From Heterostelium multicystogenum (lineage: Eukaryota > Evosea > Eumycetozoa > Acytosteliales > Acytosteliaceae), in assembly GCA_003667245.1 (NCBI GenBank), contig RCNN01000093.1, forward strand, positions 1-64,000: a DNA stretch of 64,000 bases, read 5' to 3'. Under the pieces are notes generated by a model that saw only the letters and a program-made list of their open reading frames with translations, ran no database searches and was not told the DNA's origin. How positions within the stretch are numbered: position 1 is the first letter of the stretch; each line of letters starts with the position of its first letter. Positions 37,335 to 49,289 of this stretch are shown here, piece after piece. Made by a program: the position numbers and the translations under genes.

Positions 37335-40300
37335 ATGATGATATCAAACGAACAAGTAAGTTTGTTTATTTTTGAGTTGGCGTTGGAATCGCTAATAATA
37401 TTAATTTTCACACAAAGTTTTGAGAAGCTCAAATTGGATATTCAATCAGATAAAGGTGTTGAGGTGAAGGACAGAAGGATACATGCTTAAGACATATGAA
37501 AGTTGCTTCGTAGGTTATGAAGCTGTCGATTGGATATTCTCATATGTATCTGGTATGAAGACACGTGACGATGCTAATAAATATATGTCAAAAAACTATT
37601 AGAAACTGTAGGTTGATCAATGAATAAAAGTAGATAATGAACGAATGAATGAGTGATGATCAAAATTGCATATCTTAGCTTAATGCATTGCCACCATCAC
37701 GATTTATTCTTGAACAAATCTGCTGATGGATTTTTGAACAAAAATAAAATTACTAACCACCCCACACACCTTCATGACAGGGCTTAATTGAGGATGTCTG
37801 TTTGCCTGAAAACAATAGTAGTGGCCCTGGTGACGATCAGAAATTGATTTTTAAAGATGATTATTTATTTTTATAGTTTTGTAAACAAGTCTCACTTCGC
37901 CGCGATTGGTGGTATTGGAAGCTTGCTAGCACCGGCTTGCTTCTGATCCGTTGTCATCGGAAACTTCTACACCAAACACACCTAGTTCGCCACTGGCCAT
38001 GGCATCGTTTATTCCACCGCCTTCAGCAGAGCTGGTCAATGCAGCTGCTGCAACCTCTCCAAATAACGCGACTACCAACACATCACAATCCACCACAGCT
38101 AGTAGTAATATTGAATTGCCACCACCAGCCACCCGTGCACGTTTCGCGCACCACACATAATATTGCTGACTCAAATTCACATTCACCATCCATCTATGTG
38201 AATAATAACGACAAACTTTCTAAACGTGATTTCTCACTCTTAAAAGATGAGGTAAGTTGGCTCACCATCCTATAAGTCTATTCCTTTTGGAATATCGATG
38301 GAAACTAACAGGTACTTATTCCTGGAATCAGCTATTCCAATTAGGATTAGATTTAATGCATAGCGAAAAAAGGTATAAAATTACAAAAGAAGAAAAAGAA
38401 TTTCCTGGGCTCCGCAATCAATTGTTTTTCTGGTCACAATTGATTGACTGGCTAATGACAAGATTGGACATAAGCAGACGAGAAGCTACAAAAGTTGGAC
38501 AGCGTCTTCTAAATTTAAAATATATTTTTTTGAAATTGGATTGAATCCAGTGAGTCAATCGACTACGACATCTTCAACTTCGCTTCCAGTAGCAAACCAA
38601 TTAACACAACCAGCACAATCGACTCCAACCAGTTTAACCAAACAAAAGTGAGAATCCAACAAAATTACCAACTTCGACATCGTCCGACACCATCAACCTC
38701 AATGCAAACAGCAGCAACAATACAAGTAGTAAAGATAACAATGTTTAAGATATTGGAAGATAGTTTAGATGTATATTATGAGTTCCTAACCAAGCCGGAA
38801 GCAATAATTTCACACGTGGCGATGAAGAAGCAGAATGAGTTGCATTTGGCGCACAAGTCAATGACCTCCATTCCTCTCACAATTATTAATACACTAAATT
38901 ATTTAAAGGTAAGACAGCTTAGTATCATCCACTGAAAGCTGGGCTCTAACTAACTGAAATGAAATCTATAGATTCTGGATTTATCATACAACTCAATGGT
39001 GGAGCATATTAGTTTGGAATCAGTGGCCACTTTGTACAATTTGGAGTCACTGAATCTGTCACATAACTCTTTGTCAATGTTGCCCAGCAGTTTCAACAAG
39101 CTGGAGCATCTGGTCAAACTAAATCTGAATAATAATGCCTTTCTGGCGATTCCACCAGTTGTTTTCCAGTTGGGTGCACTCGAAAAATTCTATGCTGCAT
39201 CCAATGCTATCACTAACATTCCAGAGCAGATTGGCGCTCTAAAGTCACTAGTGCACCTAGATTTGAAAACAACAAGCTGGTCAAGTTGCCAAAGGAGTTG
39301 GGTTTGTTGCCAAAGCTGAGATCTATCGATGTCTCTGGCTACAATCGCATTGTTGAGCTACCTGCCTTCTTTTGCGTCAATCGAATCACTCCAATCACTT
39401 TCATTCCCCGACTCCGTCAAAGTGCCACCCAAAGTCGGTGACCTCCAAGGATTCTCATCGATCATGGGATACCTGCGTGACGTCATCGATGGTAGTGTCG
39501 CACTTCCACACCTCAAGCTAATTGTACTTGGAAATGAAAAGACCGGTAAGACTTCGCTTATTCGTTCCCTCACCAAATCGCATACCAAAACCCTCTCCAA
39601 GAGCAGCTCTGCCAGCAGCAGTGCAGCCAATCGTCGTATGAGTGGAACGATTATGCCTGGTGCAACCGACATTGTCACTCCCCACCAAGACCCAATTGAA
39701 TACACAGAGTGGAAACTGGATCTTCCACACAATTATAATAGCAGCAACAATAGCAATACCCATTCAACTGTACATACTCCATCCTTGTCAAGCGACAATT
39801 TATTATCATCACCCAAATCAACGAGAAAATTGACTCTTTCCCTGTCCAGCAGCGGAGGTAGCAGCGGAAACAGCAGCAGCGGCGGAAACAATCAAGATAA
39901 AAAGAAATCAATCAAGCTGCTAGCAATGGACTTCAAGTTTAATAGTCCAGACATCTATCACAACACACACCAGTTCTTTTTGTCAGAGCGTGCCTTCTAC
40001 TTGATTACCTTTGATATTAACAAGGACCCACTCACTAGTGGCATCGACTTTTGGGTCAATAGTATCAAGATAAAGGCACCAACTGCACCTATCTATATTG
40101 TAGCTACACATTTGGACGCGATTCACCATTCATCTGGCGGCGATGTAATCATGAAGGCACTCCACAATGTTGAGGCTTTCCTGAATGCCCGTTACCTCGA
40201 AGTGACAGGAGTCATTGGTGTTAGTTGTCACACTCAAAGAAATATCGATCTCCTCAAGCAAGAGATTCTCACTACACTTATTCAGCAGCAGACTTGGATC

Positions 40301-42771
40301 AATGAGATGATTCCACTCACCTATGCCAGCCTCGAGACATCATTGCTCGAAGAAGCAAAGAAGCGCATGCCTCCCATTGTTTCATGGGCCGAGTATTCTC
40401 ACATTGCCAAGCTCGTCAATATTACTTCGCAAGAGAAGCTGGTCAGAGCCACTCAGACACTTCATCGATGGGGTTCAATCATGTGGTTCGACGACGAGAA
40501 GTCCAGTCTCAAGGACATCGTTATCCTTAATCCACAATGGCTCAGCGACTGCTTTGCTGCACTCGTCATGGCCAAACACTCCTACATCTCATCGGACTCC
40601 ATTTTAAATCTCAAGAAGCTTCGATTGATTTGGAAGCCACCAGTTGTTCCTGAGGAAATTCACATCACGCTCATCAAAATTCTAGAGCGTCTACAGGTGC
40701 TCTATTCGCTCAAAGATCAGAATCAAAATCAAATAGAGTCTCAGCCCTCGTCACTTTCAACTGAAAATAGAACTGTTTCAGCACCAATTGTTTCTGTCAC
40801 CCCAATAGAGTCTGCTTCACCATCCATTATTTCTTCGTCTGCGACCTCCTCATTCCTTTTGTCGACCATTCCAGAAAACACAGGTAACAACAACGCGTTG
40901 AGTGCGCCTACCAACAATACAATTGGACACGCATCCCCAACACAATTGAGAAATTCATTGAAGCTCCTCAAACCTACACTCACTCCCTTTAAGAATTCAA
41001 CCAAAGAAAAAGAGAACTTGAACAACTTTATCAGAGTGACAAAGATCATCTTGCCGTGCTTGCTCCCATACCAGAAGCCATCGCATCTTGCCAGCTTGTT
41101 TGATACCTGGTCGGGTGTTGATGAGTTGCAAATAGGAAGATACTACCAGTTTGCCAATGCACCCAAGAGTTGTTTTGAGAGACTGATGGTCAGATTCCTC
41201 TATTTGATGGAGCCAATTGTCTATTGGAGAACGGGTATCCTTTTTAGAAAACCACAGAACCTCAAAGACTCGGTCAAGACCAACATGTCATCGTGTGGAA
41301 CATTAGTGGAGTTCGATACTAGAAGTCAGCAGCTTCAACTCAGAGTCAGAGGACACGACTTTGACTCTGTCGCCAAGTTGTTCCAGATTGTTTTAGAGAA
41401 CATCGATACACTCATCAAAGACCAAGGATTCAGCTCAAGTCAAGTGTTTATCCCCTGCGCATGTACAGTCAAATGCAGAGATAACCCACATTTGTATCCA
41501 ATTGAATCCGTTGAGTCCTCTTTTGATAAGGGTGAGGCTTATATCCAATGTCCAGCAACCAACAAGCTGATGTGCATTGAAAAGATTGCACCTGATATTA
41601 CGCTCTCGTCGGTTCCATCTTCGACCAAAATTTCTTTCGATGAAATACGATCGATGGAGCAGATTGGAGTGGGTGCATCTGCCAAGGTGTTTAAGGGATA
41701 CTACCACGACCAACTTGTTGCAATTAAACAACTGAATCTCGAGCGTTTAGACGTAGGTAGTGAGCTGCCTCCAATGATCAATGGAGCAACCTCGATCAGC
41801 TGCAGCAGTGGCGGAAGTAACTTTTCATCTGGTTCGTCAACACCTCAGAACTACAATGGATTCCAAAGACAATCATCAAACAGCTCGCTCTCCTCTACAT
41901 CATCTGACGAATCACTATTTATCCAACCATCGAAGCTTTCTGCAATCAATGAATTCAGAAGAGAAGTTTGGCTAATGAGTGATCTCTCCCACCCAAATAT
42001 TGTCGTAATGAAAGGATTCTGTTTTGATCCCTATTCAATTGTGATGGAATACATGGACCTTGGTAGTTTATCTCACCATCTCCGTAAGAAGAGAGAATGC
42101 AATGAAACATTGCCATGGGACATCATCATGAAGATTGCCAAAGACGTAGCATCTGGAATGTCATTTTTACATAATATTTCACCTCCACTGGTCCACAGAG
42201 ATTTGAAGTCACCAAAGTATGTATCTAATCTCAACTTCGTTTCCTAATTTATCACTAACTAATGTCTATTTGTGTTATTAGTATTTTACTATCAACTCAA
42301 GCAGAAGCACCATATATTGTTGCCAAAGTGTCAGATTTTGGATTGTCAAGAGCAGTGGTACAAGGTTTTGTGTCCAAGGTAGTTGACAATCCAACATGGT
42401 TGGCGCCAGAAGTTCTCAAGGGATTTGAATACAACGAAAAAGGAGATATCTACAGCTTTGGAATGATATTGTGGGAGTTGTATCATTTAGAATTACCTTT
42501 TGAGGAGTACAATATCAAGTTTATGAGTACACTAGAAGATAATATCCTCAATGGATTACGTCCAACCATCAATCCCCAATGCAATAAGATGTACGCTTCA
42601 CTTATTACAAAATGCTGGGTATGTGTTTTATCGAAATGACAATCATCTCATCTCTATTTTACCAATATTAATATTTATCAATCAATCATTCTATAGAATG
42701 CCGATCCACAATATAGACCATCTTTCCAAAGTATTATCAAGACCCTGGACGACATTGAATCATCTCTTTGA
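37335..42771 (+). CDS. Roco-family protein kinase (DEP-DEP-LRR-Roc-COR-kinase)
   Basis: Large signalling kinase of the Roco (LRRK-like) family. A small first exon (MMISNEQ) is followed by a DEP domain (KTYESCFVGYEAVDWIFSYV, GLIEDVCLPENNSS; 37440-37880), a Ser/Thr/Pro linker, and a second DEP-like domain (SQLIDWLMTRLDISRREATK; 38300-38545). Leucine-rich repeats occupy about 38830-39400. The Roc GTPase has P-loop VLGNEKTGKTSLI (about 39520-39560) and THQFFLSERAFYL, but the usual DFxGQ switch reads DFKFN. A COR region follows (40330-41600). The kinase has GVGASAKVFKG, VAIKQL, HRDLKSP, VSDFGLSR and NPTWLAPEVL, with introns near 42215-42281 and 42619-42696 and a stop at 42769-42771. Slips lie near 37490, 38720 and 39275. 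DEP plus Roco resembles D. discoideum roco6, but I cannot confirm orthology. Confidence 0.87.
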
Positions 42772-43248
42772 AACCTTGTTAACATGTTAATAATAAAACT
42801 ATTTTCCACAAGCAACTGATAGTTTTCGGTCATTGGGAATTGAGCATAGTAGGCAGTTCCTTTTAATGGACTTTTATTGAGTGAAATATGCCAAGACCAT
42901 GGTATTTCATTTTATCTTTCCAACTGAGTTTTAAGATTACTAAAGAGTATCGATTTATTTAATAATAATGAAAACAAAGAATAGTAGATAAATTTATATA
43001 AGACACAAACAAATTTGTTGGGTGGCGAGATGGTCAGAATATTAATTAACATAACTGGAAATACAATTTTGGACCGAAGGTAAAAAAAGCGAGAGGAGAA
43101 TATCGAAGGTCAAGTTTAGAAGTACAAGTGGTTTTACAGTTCATAAGAGTATTTCTAATTGTGTACTTGGAGTCTCAAATCTTTGATCATCTAGATTTTT
43201 GATTTATGATAGCATTAGTGCTTGTACTATTCAATTAACAATAGGTTA
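42772..43248. other. Intergenic between convergent genes
   Basis: 3' ends of the Roco gene (+) and the coiled-coil gene (-) meet here. The 43170-43248 part is duplicated at about 44745-44830. No gene was recognised. Confidence 0.55.
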
Positions 43249-44137
43249 TTATTTACCTTTGTTTGCTGCTCTTAAATAGCTTTCCAATTTAATGTTTTCG
43301 GATTTCAAATATTTAATTTTCTCTTCATAATCGAAAGTCTGAATATTGGTGGAATCTATTTCAATCTGTTCCTCTTGTGAATTGTTACTGTTTCCCACTG
43401 TGAGTTGAATTGATTTTTTTGATCAAGGAACCAAGCTGTGACATATCCAATGTTTTTGTTGTGATTGAATAGGGAACAATTTCTATTGAAGTGTTATTGT
43501 ATATAAAGGTATTGTTACATGATTTCAAGTATTGATTCAGTAGAAAGAATATGATTGAGTGATGGTCATTGCCGAATTGTTTGATGAGTTGCTTGGTACT
43601 ATAACAATTATTATATTGATGATTGAAAATGGTTTGTTCATTGTCAGAGATGAACGAAGACAATGTTGGTGATGATGAAATTGATGTTACCAATTTATTC
43701 ATCGAGTATAGATCTGTTGTGTCATTGATCATTGTATTTTCATCTTCTTTATTACTATCCTCTTTATCATTCTCATTTTTGATACCAACACTAAAGATAT
43801 TGTTGATATTGATGATATTGACGATATGCTTCAATTGTTTGAGGTTGCTCTCAATCTGATCAGCCAAAGTCTGTTTGTTATCCGACAGTTTGTTCTTTAA
43901 TTTTTGTTCTTCAAGAATGAGATTACATATGAAACTCCCCAAAGTGTTGTGATATCTCATCCTCTGTTAATAATATTCTCTCCATTTCTGAGGAACACGA
44001 TTTCAATGAACTCCACAATGAAGTGAGTCTATCTTTGATTTCATATGATGGTGGTGGTGGCATAGTGGTAGGTGTATCATCTCCAACTATATTATTATTA
44101 TTAGTGCTACTATCATGCCTCCAATTCCCATACCAAT
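43249..44137 (-). CDS. Coiled-coil protein, unknown function
   Basis: Read from about 44137: HDSSTNNNNIVGDDTPTTMP, a Pro-rich patch, then the helical KDRLTSLWSSLKSCSSEMER and ILLTEDEISQHFGEF. A slip near 43925 joins this to CNLILEEQKLKNKLSDNKQT (43960 onward). The middle contains SIIFFLLNQYLKSC and a Ser/Asn/Asp-rich insert. A further slip near 43400 leads to YEEKIKYLKSENIKLESYL, with a natural stop at 43249-43251. The N-terminal pattern of a long helix with EEQKLK faintly recalls Ase1/PRC1/MAP65 microtubule bundlers, but the match is too weak to name it. The 3' end of this gene has a decayed copy at 44745-44990. Confidence 0.5.
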
Positions 44138-44294
44138 ACCTAGTCCATTGTCAACTCTAACTAGAACCTAATAATGTTTCCACTTTTTTGGTGCGCCATG
44201 GAGAAGTATTTCCTCTGGTCTCTTCCCCAGAGAGTGGTGTCTAAGGTCCAGTCTTCTTAATTTTAATAATATATCAAATATGTTGTCAAGTTCA

Positions 44295-44620
44295 ATTTTG
44301 ACACAATCAGAATTCAAAATTTTGAAATAACACAACTTTTTTTTGTTAAATTTTGCATTAACACAACTTTTTTACTTAAAATTGGCATTAACACATTTTT
44401 GTATTATTAACACAAGTAAAGAGATTTGATTGGTCAACAATATTATTTTTTTACTATTTATAGAAATTTTCAGAATGACCTGTGTTAGCTTATAAAAATA
44501 ACACAAGTCAAAAGTTAAAATTTTTCACTGGGACACAATTTTTTTCATTAAAATTTTTCACTGACACAACTTTTTTAATTAAATTTTTAATTAACACAAA
44601 TGACTATTTTAACACATGTC
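44295..44620. repeat. Clustered TTAACACAA-type short repeats
   Basis: At least nine copies of an ACACAA or ACACAT core, usually preceded by TTA or TGA and followed by a T-run or AAA, occur near 44331, 44362, 44392, 44411, 44503, 44533, 44565, 44595 and 44613. Several lie about 30 bp apart with AAATTTTxCATTAACACAAC as the fuller unit. This resembles the terminal or subterminal repeats of a transposable element more than a simple microsatellite. Confidence 0.6.
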
Positions 44621-44627
44621 TACAGGT

Positions 44628-44742
44628 ACTTGGACCGTCAGACAATACCAATATGGCACCCCACAATCATTCTACCAGAAGTACAATAGTATGGATGTTG
44701 GAGGTACTGCAATTTGGGTGTTGACAATTTGCAAGGTTTGTG
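44628..44742 (+). pseudogene. Orphan coding fragment
   Basis: A short plus-strand stretch reads GTWTVRQYQYGTPQSFYQKY then NSMDVGGTAIWVLTICK, with balanced codons unlike the AT-rich flanks. It has no start, is not part of a visible gene and lies between the short-repeat cluster and the duplicated segment. It is probably a fragment of a displaced gene. The family is not recognised. Confidence 0.35.
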
Positions 44743-44744
44743 TA

Positions 44745-44990
44745 ATTGGAATGTTCTCAAATCTTTGATTATCTAGATTTTTTGATTTATGATAACATTA
44801 GTGCTTGTACTATTCAATTAACAATAGATTATTATTATTTACCTTTCGTACTGCTCTTAAATAGCCTACCAATTTAATGTTTTCGGATTTCAATTGTTCG
44901 TTTCTTCATGATCGAAAGTCTGAATATCGGAATAGGTTTCAGTCTGCTCCTCTTGAATTATATTGATGATTGAAAATGGTTTGTTCATTT
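44745..44990 (-). pseudogene. Decayed partial copy of the coiled-coil gene 3' end
   Basis: The segment is similar to 43170-43375 (3' flank plus last coding part) with scattered substitutions. It then jumps directly to sequence matching about 43612-43640 (TTATATTGATGATTGAAAATGG), so about 220 bp of the parent is missing inside. No open frame is kept. Confidence 0.7.
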
Positions 44991-45129
44991 ATATGGTGGC
45001 AATGTAGTGAATGGTCTTGTTGTTTTATGTGTATATTTAAATATATCGAGCACATACTGAATTTACTATAGGCGGCTTCTATGTTATTGATTGGATGTGA
45101 TGTCAACCGAACTAAACCTTTCAGTGGTG

Positions 45130-47013
45130 CTACCATTCCTTTTCATTTATAACATTGGAGACTAACCAATTATAGACATTGTGATATCCATTCCTACCTG
45201 ATAGTAATGCATCTGTTGTACATCCTTCCGTTCTGTTGGCGTGAAGGTATTTTACAACACTTAGAAAACCAGAGCGGGCTGCTCTATCCATTGCTTCGGT
45301 GGTACATCCTTCAGTTCGATTCTCGTGGAGGAATTTGACAATTTCGGAGTGTCCATGTGCAGCAGCCATGTTCATTGCTTGAGTGGTACATCCTTCAGTT
45401 CGATTCTCATGGAGGAATCTGACAATATCGAGTGCTCCACATGATGCTGCGTTGTCCATTACGGCTGTGGTGCAACCTTCAGTACGGTTGAAATGAAGAA
45501 ACTGAATCATTTGTAGTTGGTGCCTGCCATTTATAGTTGCACAATCCATTGCTTGGTATGTGCATCCTTCAGTGCGATTATAATGTAAGAATTGCACAAT
45601 ATCTAGACTTCCAGAAAAAACAGCTCTATCCATTGCACCGCTTGTGCATCCTTCTGTTCGATTCTTATGCAACCACCAAACAATTTCAATATGATTACGT
45701 GAAGCTGCCAGATCCATGATAGAACTGTCAAATAACTCTGGCATGTTCTCGTGAAACCATTTGATAGAATCCAAATTCCCCTCGCTTGCTGCACTTTGAA
45801 GTGGAATACGTAAGCTTCCAGTCCATTTGTCTTTCAACCATTGCAACCTTGACACATCAATATCGTGCTCTAGAATTTCATCACTGAAGCCTTCGGTTCG
45901 ATTCTCATGCAACCACTCAACCACATCCATATGATTTGCAAGAAACGCTTGATCTATTGCAGCCTCTGTACATCCTTCGGTTCTGTTGCATGAAGCCATT
46001 TTACCATATCAAGATTTCCTGCTTCTGCTGCATTATCCATTGCTGATTCGGTACATCCCTCAGTTCGATTTTTGTGCAACCATTTGACAACATCAAAATG
46101 TGAATAGAGTGCAGCTAAATCCATTGCTTTGGTTGAGCATCCTTCAGTTCGATTGTGGTGCAACCATTGTAAAACATCAAGCTGTCCAGTGCTTGCTGCT
46201 TCATTCATTGCATTCTTAGTACATCCTTCGAAATTATTGTTGTGGAGCCATTTCAAACATTCAAACTGTTTGTAGAAAACTGCACGATTGAAAATGAGTG
46301 CTTTTGGGTTCAATATTACTCCTTTGTTCTTGAGATACTCAAGAACATGTATATGTCCTCTTTCGATAGCTCTAATGTACATATTGTTATCTTGACAATA
46401 CTTTTCTCTGTTGTTGTAAAGCCATTCGATGATATCGATTCTACCAACATAAGCAGCATTATCATATATCAAATAATCTCTTTCATTGGTTTTGACCAAA
46501 TCAGACAGATAGATCAACAGATCGATGTTGTTGTCAGTTGATTTCAGAGTTGCGAGTGGTGCAACTGCCAAACATCTATAAAGGTTCAATGTGTCAGCAC
46601 CAGCAACTTCCACAAGTAACTTGATGATGTCAAGTCGATTGTTGATAGTGGCAAACTGCACAAGTTCTGTTCCATAGTGTTCTTCAACGTAAATTCTTGG
46701 GATGTTGATGTCACAAACCAAAATACCTGACCATTTCCAAGCTGACTTTGATATCAGAGTGCCTAATAGCCGACTTGATCGTCAAGAAAATAGACATGTC
46801 ATCCATTTTGTCAATACGAAAGATTTCAAAGTACTCTTTCAACTGTGTGAAGTATCCATGATATGCCAAGATCCAAGGCAACCGAATTACTTCTTCCCAA
46901 CAGAATGAACCCATAACTTCAGGCAGAATAGTATGCAATTGTCTGACATTGTCAAATATTAATCCACTTATTACTTTGTTGTTAAACAATAATGAAAACA
47001 ATGATTTATTCAT
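45130..47013 (-). CDS. Ankyrin-repeat protein with NRTEG motifs
   Basis: The start at 47013 (MNKSLFSLLFNNKVISGLIF) opens a non-repeat N-domain typical of dictyostelid ankyrin proteins. After a slip near 46715 come ankyrin-like repeats (ELVQFATINNRLDIIKLLVE; NAAYVGRIDIIEWLYNNRE). From about 46290 to 45170 these become highly uniform units of about 32-35 residues, each with AAxxGHLDVVKWLHxNRTEGCT. About ten NRTEG copies are visible. A slip near 45965 splits WLHA-NRTEGCTEAAID. The stop is at 45130. Function is unknown. Ankyrin stacks bind proteins, and the near-identical repeats suggest recent expansion or gene conversion. No signal peptide or other domain is seen. Confidence 0.8.
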
Positions 47014-47926
47014 CTGTATATCTTATCATTTCTCTCAATTATAAAAAGATTCAAAAAAAAAAAAATAAAAAATCCTTTGAAGAGGTTTTGGTATCAAAAA
47101 TGCTGTTTTCCAGGAACCAGATATGTATTGAAATGAGGATCCAATTTATTTGATTGGATTGAGAAACAAACATATATACATGTATTTACTTACCTTAATT
47201 CTATTCTATACTATTCTATCCTCAAGAGCAGCTGTAGGTCAATGCTTAATCTCACAAAAACCCACAAAATAATATACCAAAGTGAATAATCTGAATTTAG
47301 ATTGTTTCTATGAATTTCTAAAGCATACCAGGTGATGACAAAGTGTTCAATTAAATCTTGATTTGGACTTTTGTCAATCATGCATGCTTGGCGAATTTCA
47401 TTTGTTTCTTGTTATAACACTTTTCAAAATGCTTATTGAAATGTTGTCTATGAGTAAACTATAATTCTAAAACACTGTGAAACCAGAGAAATTTGATATT
47501 CATTGCAGGTTGAAGCTTTCGTTCGATGATTCAAAAGTTCATGGCATGAGTGGTGCTCCTATTGTTCAAAAAATCAAAATCTCTACATCCATATGCACAT
47601 TTCCTGTGGATATATAGGTTGTTATTTCGTAACGATGTAATATCTTCAATTCATTCATTTAAGAGTATGCACAGTGATGAAATTTATGATACAATGTAAT
47701 ATGCTGGCTTAGGTTTCACTAAATTTAAAAAAAGTCAACAGAATTCAAAATGAACACCACACCACACTACTTTATTACAGTCATTTGATTTTAATTTTTG
47801 TTTACATTCACTGGCTTTAATTAATTTTACTTCAAACGAATAAGTTTAGAAAAAGTAGTGAAGTCAAGTAAAGTATAGTTTTGAAAATAGTAGAGAAATA
47901 ATAATAATAAAAATAATAATAATAGG
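47014..47926. other. Intergenic between divergent genes
   Basis: About 0.9 kb holding both promoters, with a poly-A run at 47055-47070 and AAT repeats just before the SRPRB start. ACCCACAA at 47260-47267 resembles the upstream element of dictyostelid small-RNA genes, but no RNA could be recognised downstream. Confidence 0.5.
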
Positions 47927-48944
47927 ATGAGTGGAGTCGTTGAAAAGATACCTGACTCATTGAAGCCATACTATAGCTTGGCACATAACACAGCTCGATA
48001 AATGGTTGGCTCCTTACAGCTTGCCGGTGTCGACTGATATCATCTTGTTGGCAAGCATTGCTTTGTTGTTATAGTGTTCCTTTCTTTGGTGTTTGGAGGC
48101 GGCAGTAGAAAGTCGAGCAGAGGCAGAACCTCCGTTGGTCAATCGTCGTCCACCTCTTCGACTTCGTCTGTGTCTTCTTCATCGAAGAAGAGAGGAAATC
48201 AATTGACAATCTTGGGACTTTCTGATTTCTGGAAAGACTACTCTCTTTTTTAAAGTTGATCGACAAAGATGTCAATACCTTTGCATCAATCGTACCAAAC
48301 AAAGGTCACTACAATGTAAGCATCAGATATCATTGATAAAACTGCAACAGCACATTCTAACCTGAGAATAATAAAATGACTACAGAATGACGTAAGAAGA
48401 TTCCAGTTGTCGATGTCCCAGGACACACAAAGATGAGACCAACTTTGCCACAATATCTAAGCAGCGCAGTTTGCATTATATATATGATCGATAGTTCAAC
48501 CTTCATTGATCGTCCAACTGAGGAAGCTTCAGTAAGTTTCATCTACGACACACCCAAACCACCGCCATCATCATGCTAACATAGTTATTTATTTTCAAAT
48601 CTAAGAAACTTATATGATGTTTTGGTAGATAGTAATGTATATGAAAGAAAAGTACCTATTTTAGTTTTCTGCAATAAATCAGATTTGAATGGATTGGGTG
48701 AGGCAGAGATCCAAACTACTTTGGAGAGCGAGTTGGATGACATCAGAAAGACAAGAGGATCTGCTCCATCGATGATGGGTAACGAAGACGGATATGATCA
48801 GCGTGAAATCTATCTTGGCAATGAAGGTGAATCATTCCAATTCGATCACCTTCCAAATGAAATCACTTTCACAAGGGTTCAATCAAATCTGAATCAAATG
48901 AAATCCCAGAATCAATTCTTTCATTTATTAGCAATAATATATAA
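47927..48944 (+). CDS. srprb: Signal recognition particle receptor beta subunit
   Basis: Membrane-anchored small GTPase subunit of the SRP receptor on the ER. ATG 47927. An N-terminal hydrophobic anchor (DIILLASIALLL then VFLSLVFGGG, needing slips near 48010 and 48075) is followed by a Ser-rich linker. The GTPase begins with GNQLTILGL and a P-loop that is split by slips near 48222-48245. After an intron at about 48314-48385 come VDVPGHTKMRP (G3) and IIYMIDSSTFIDRPTEEAS. A second intron (about 48532-48605) precedes NLYDVLVDSNVYERKVPILV with FCNKSDL (G4). The C-terminus FQFDHLPNEITFT is characteristic of SRPRB. After a last slip near 48870 it ends IPESILSFISNNI with a stop at 48942-48944. Confidence 0.85.
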
Positions 48945-49289
48945 ATATAAAATAAAACCAAACCTAGAGTATCCCATTGTAAATAGATTGATCAACTGCA
49001 GTTTGACCATGATCCGAAATTGTCGGGCCAGCCAACTGTGGTGAAATACATATTAAAGTCTGTTCCACCCAGATTGAAAATTTATTTAATTTTTAAATTA
49101 AGTATTGTATTTTTTTATTTTTAAACATTTTTTAATGATCACATATTATTATTATTATTATTCCGCACAACATTAAGGATATATAGCGTTTGTTTGTTCA
49201 TTATTAATACATGTATTGATTTTGGATCAAACATATCTTTAATATATCACATTAAAAGTTCTGAAGTAGATGATTATTTTCTGTGGATG
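48945..49289. other. Spacer with possible coding scrap
   Basis: Mostly AT-rich. Around 48990-49075 one frame reads FDHDPKLSGQPTVVKYILKS, which looks coding but cannot be linked to SRPRB or to the transposase remnant. No start or family was recognised. Confidence 0.35.

Noticed and set aside
47260..47345. ACCCACAA element with GGTGATGAC about 65 bp downstream, suggesting a C/D snoRNA
   Set aside because: No CTGA box D or terminal stem was found at a proper distance.
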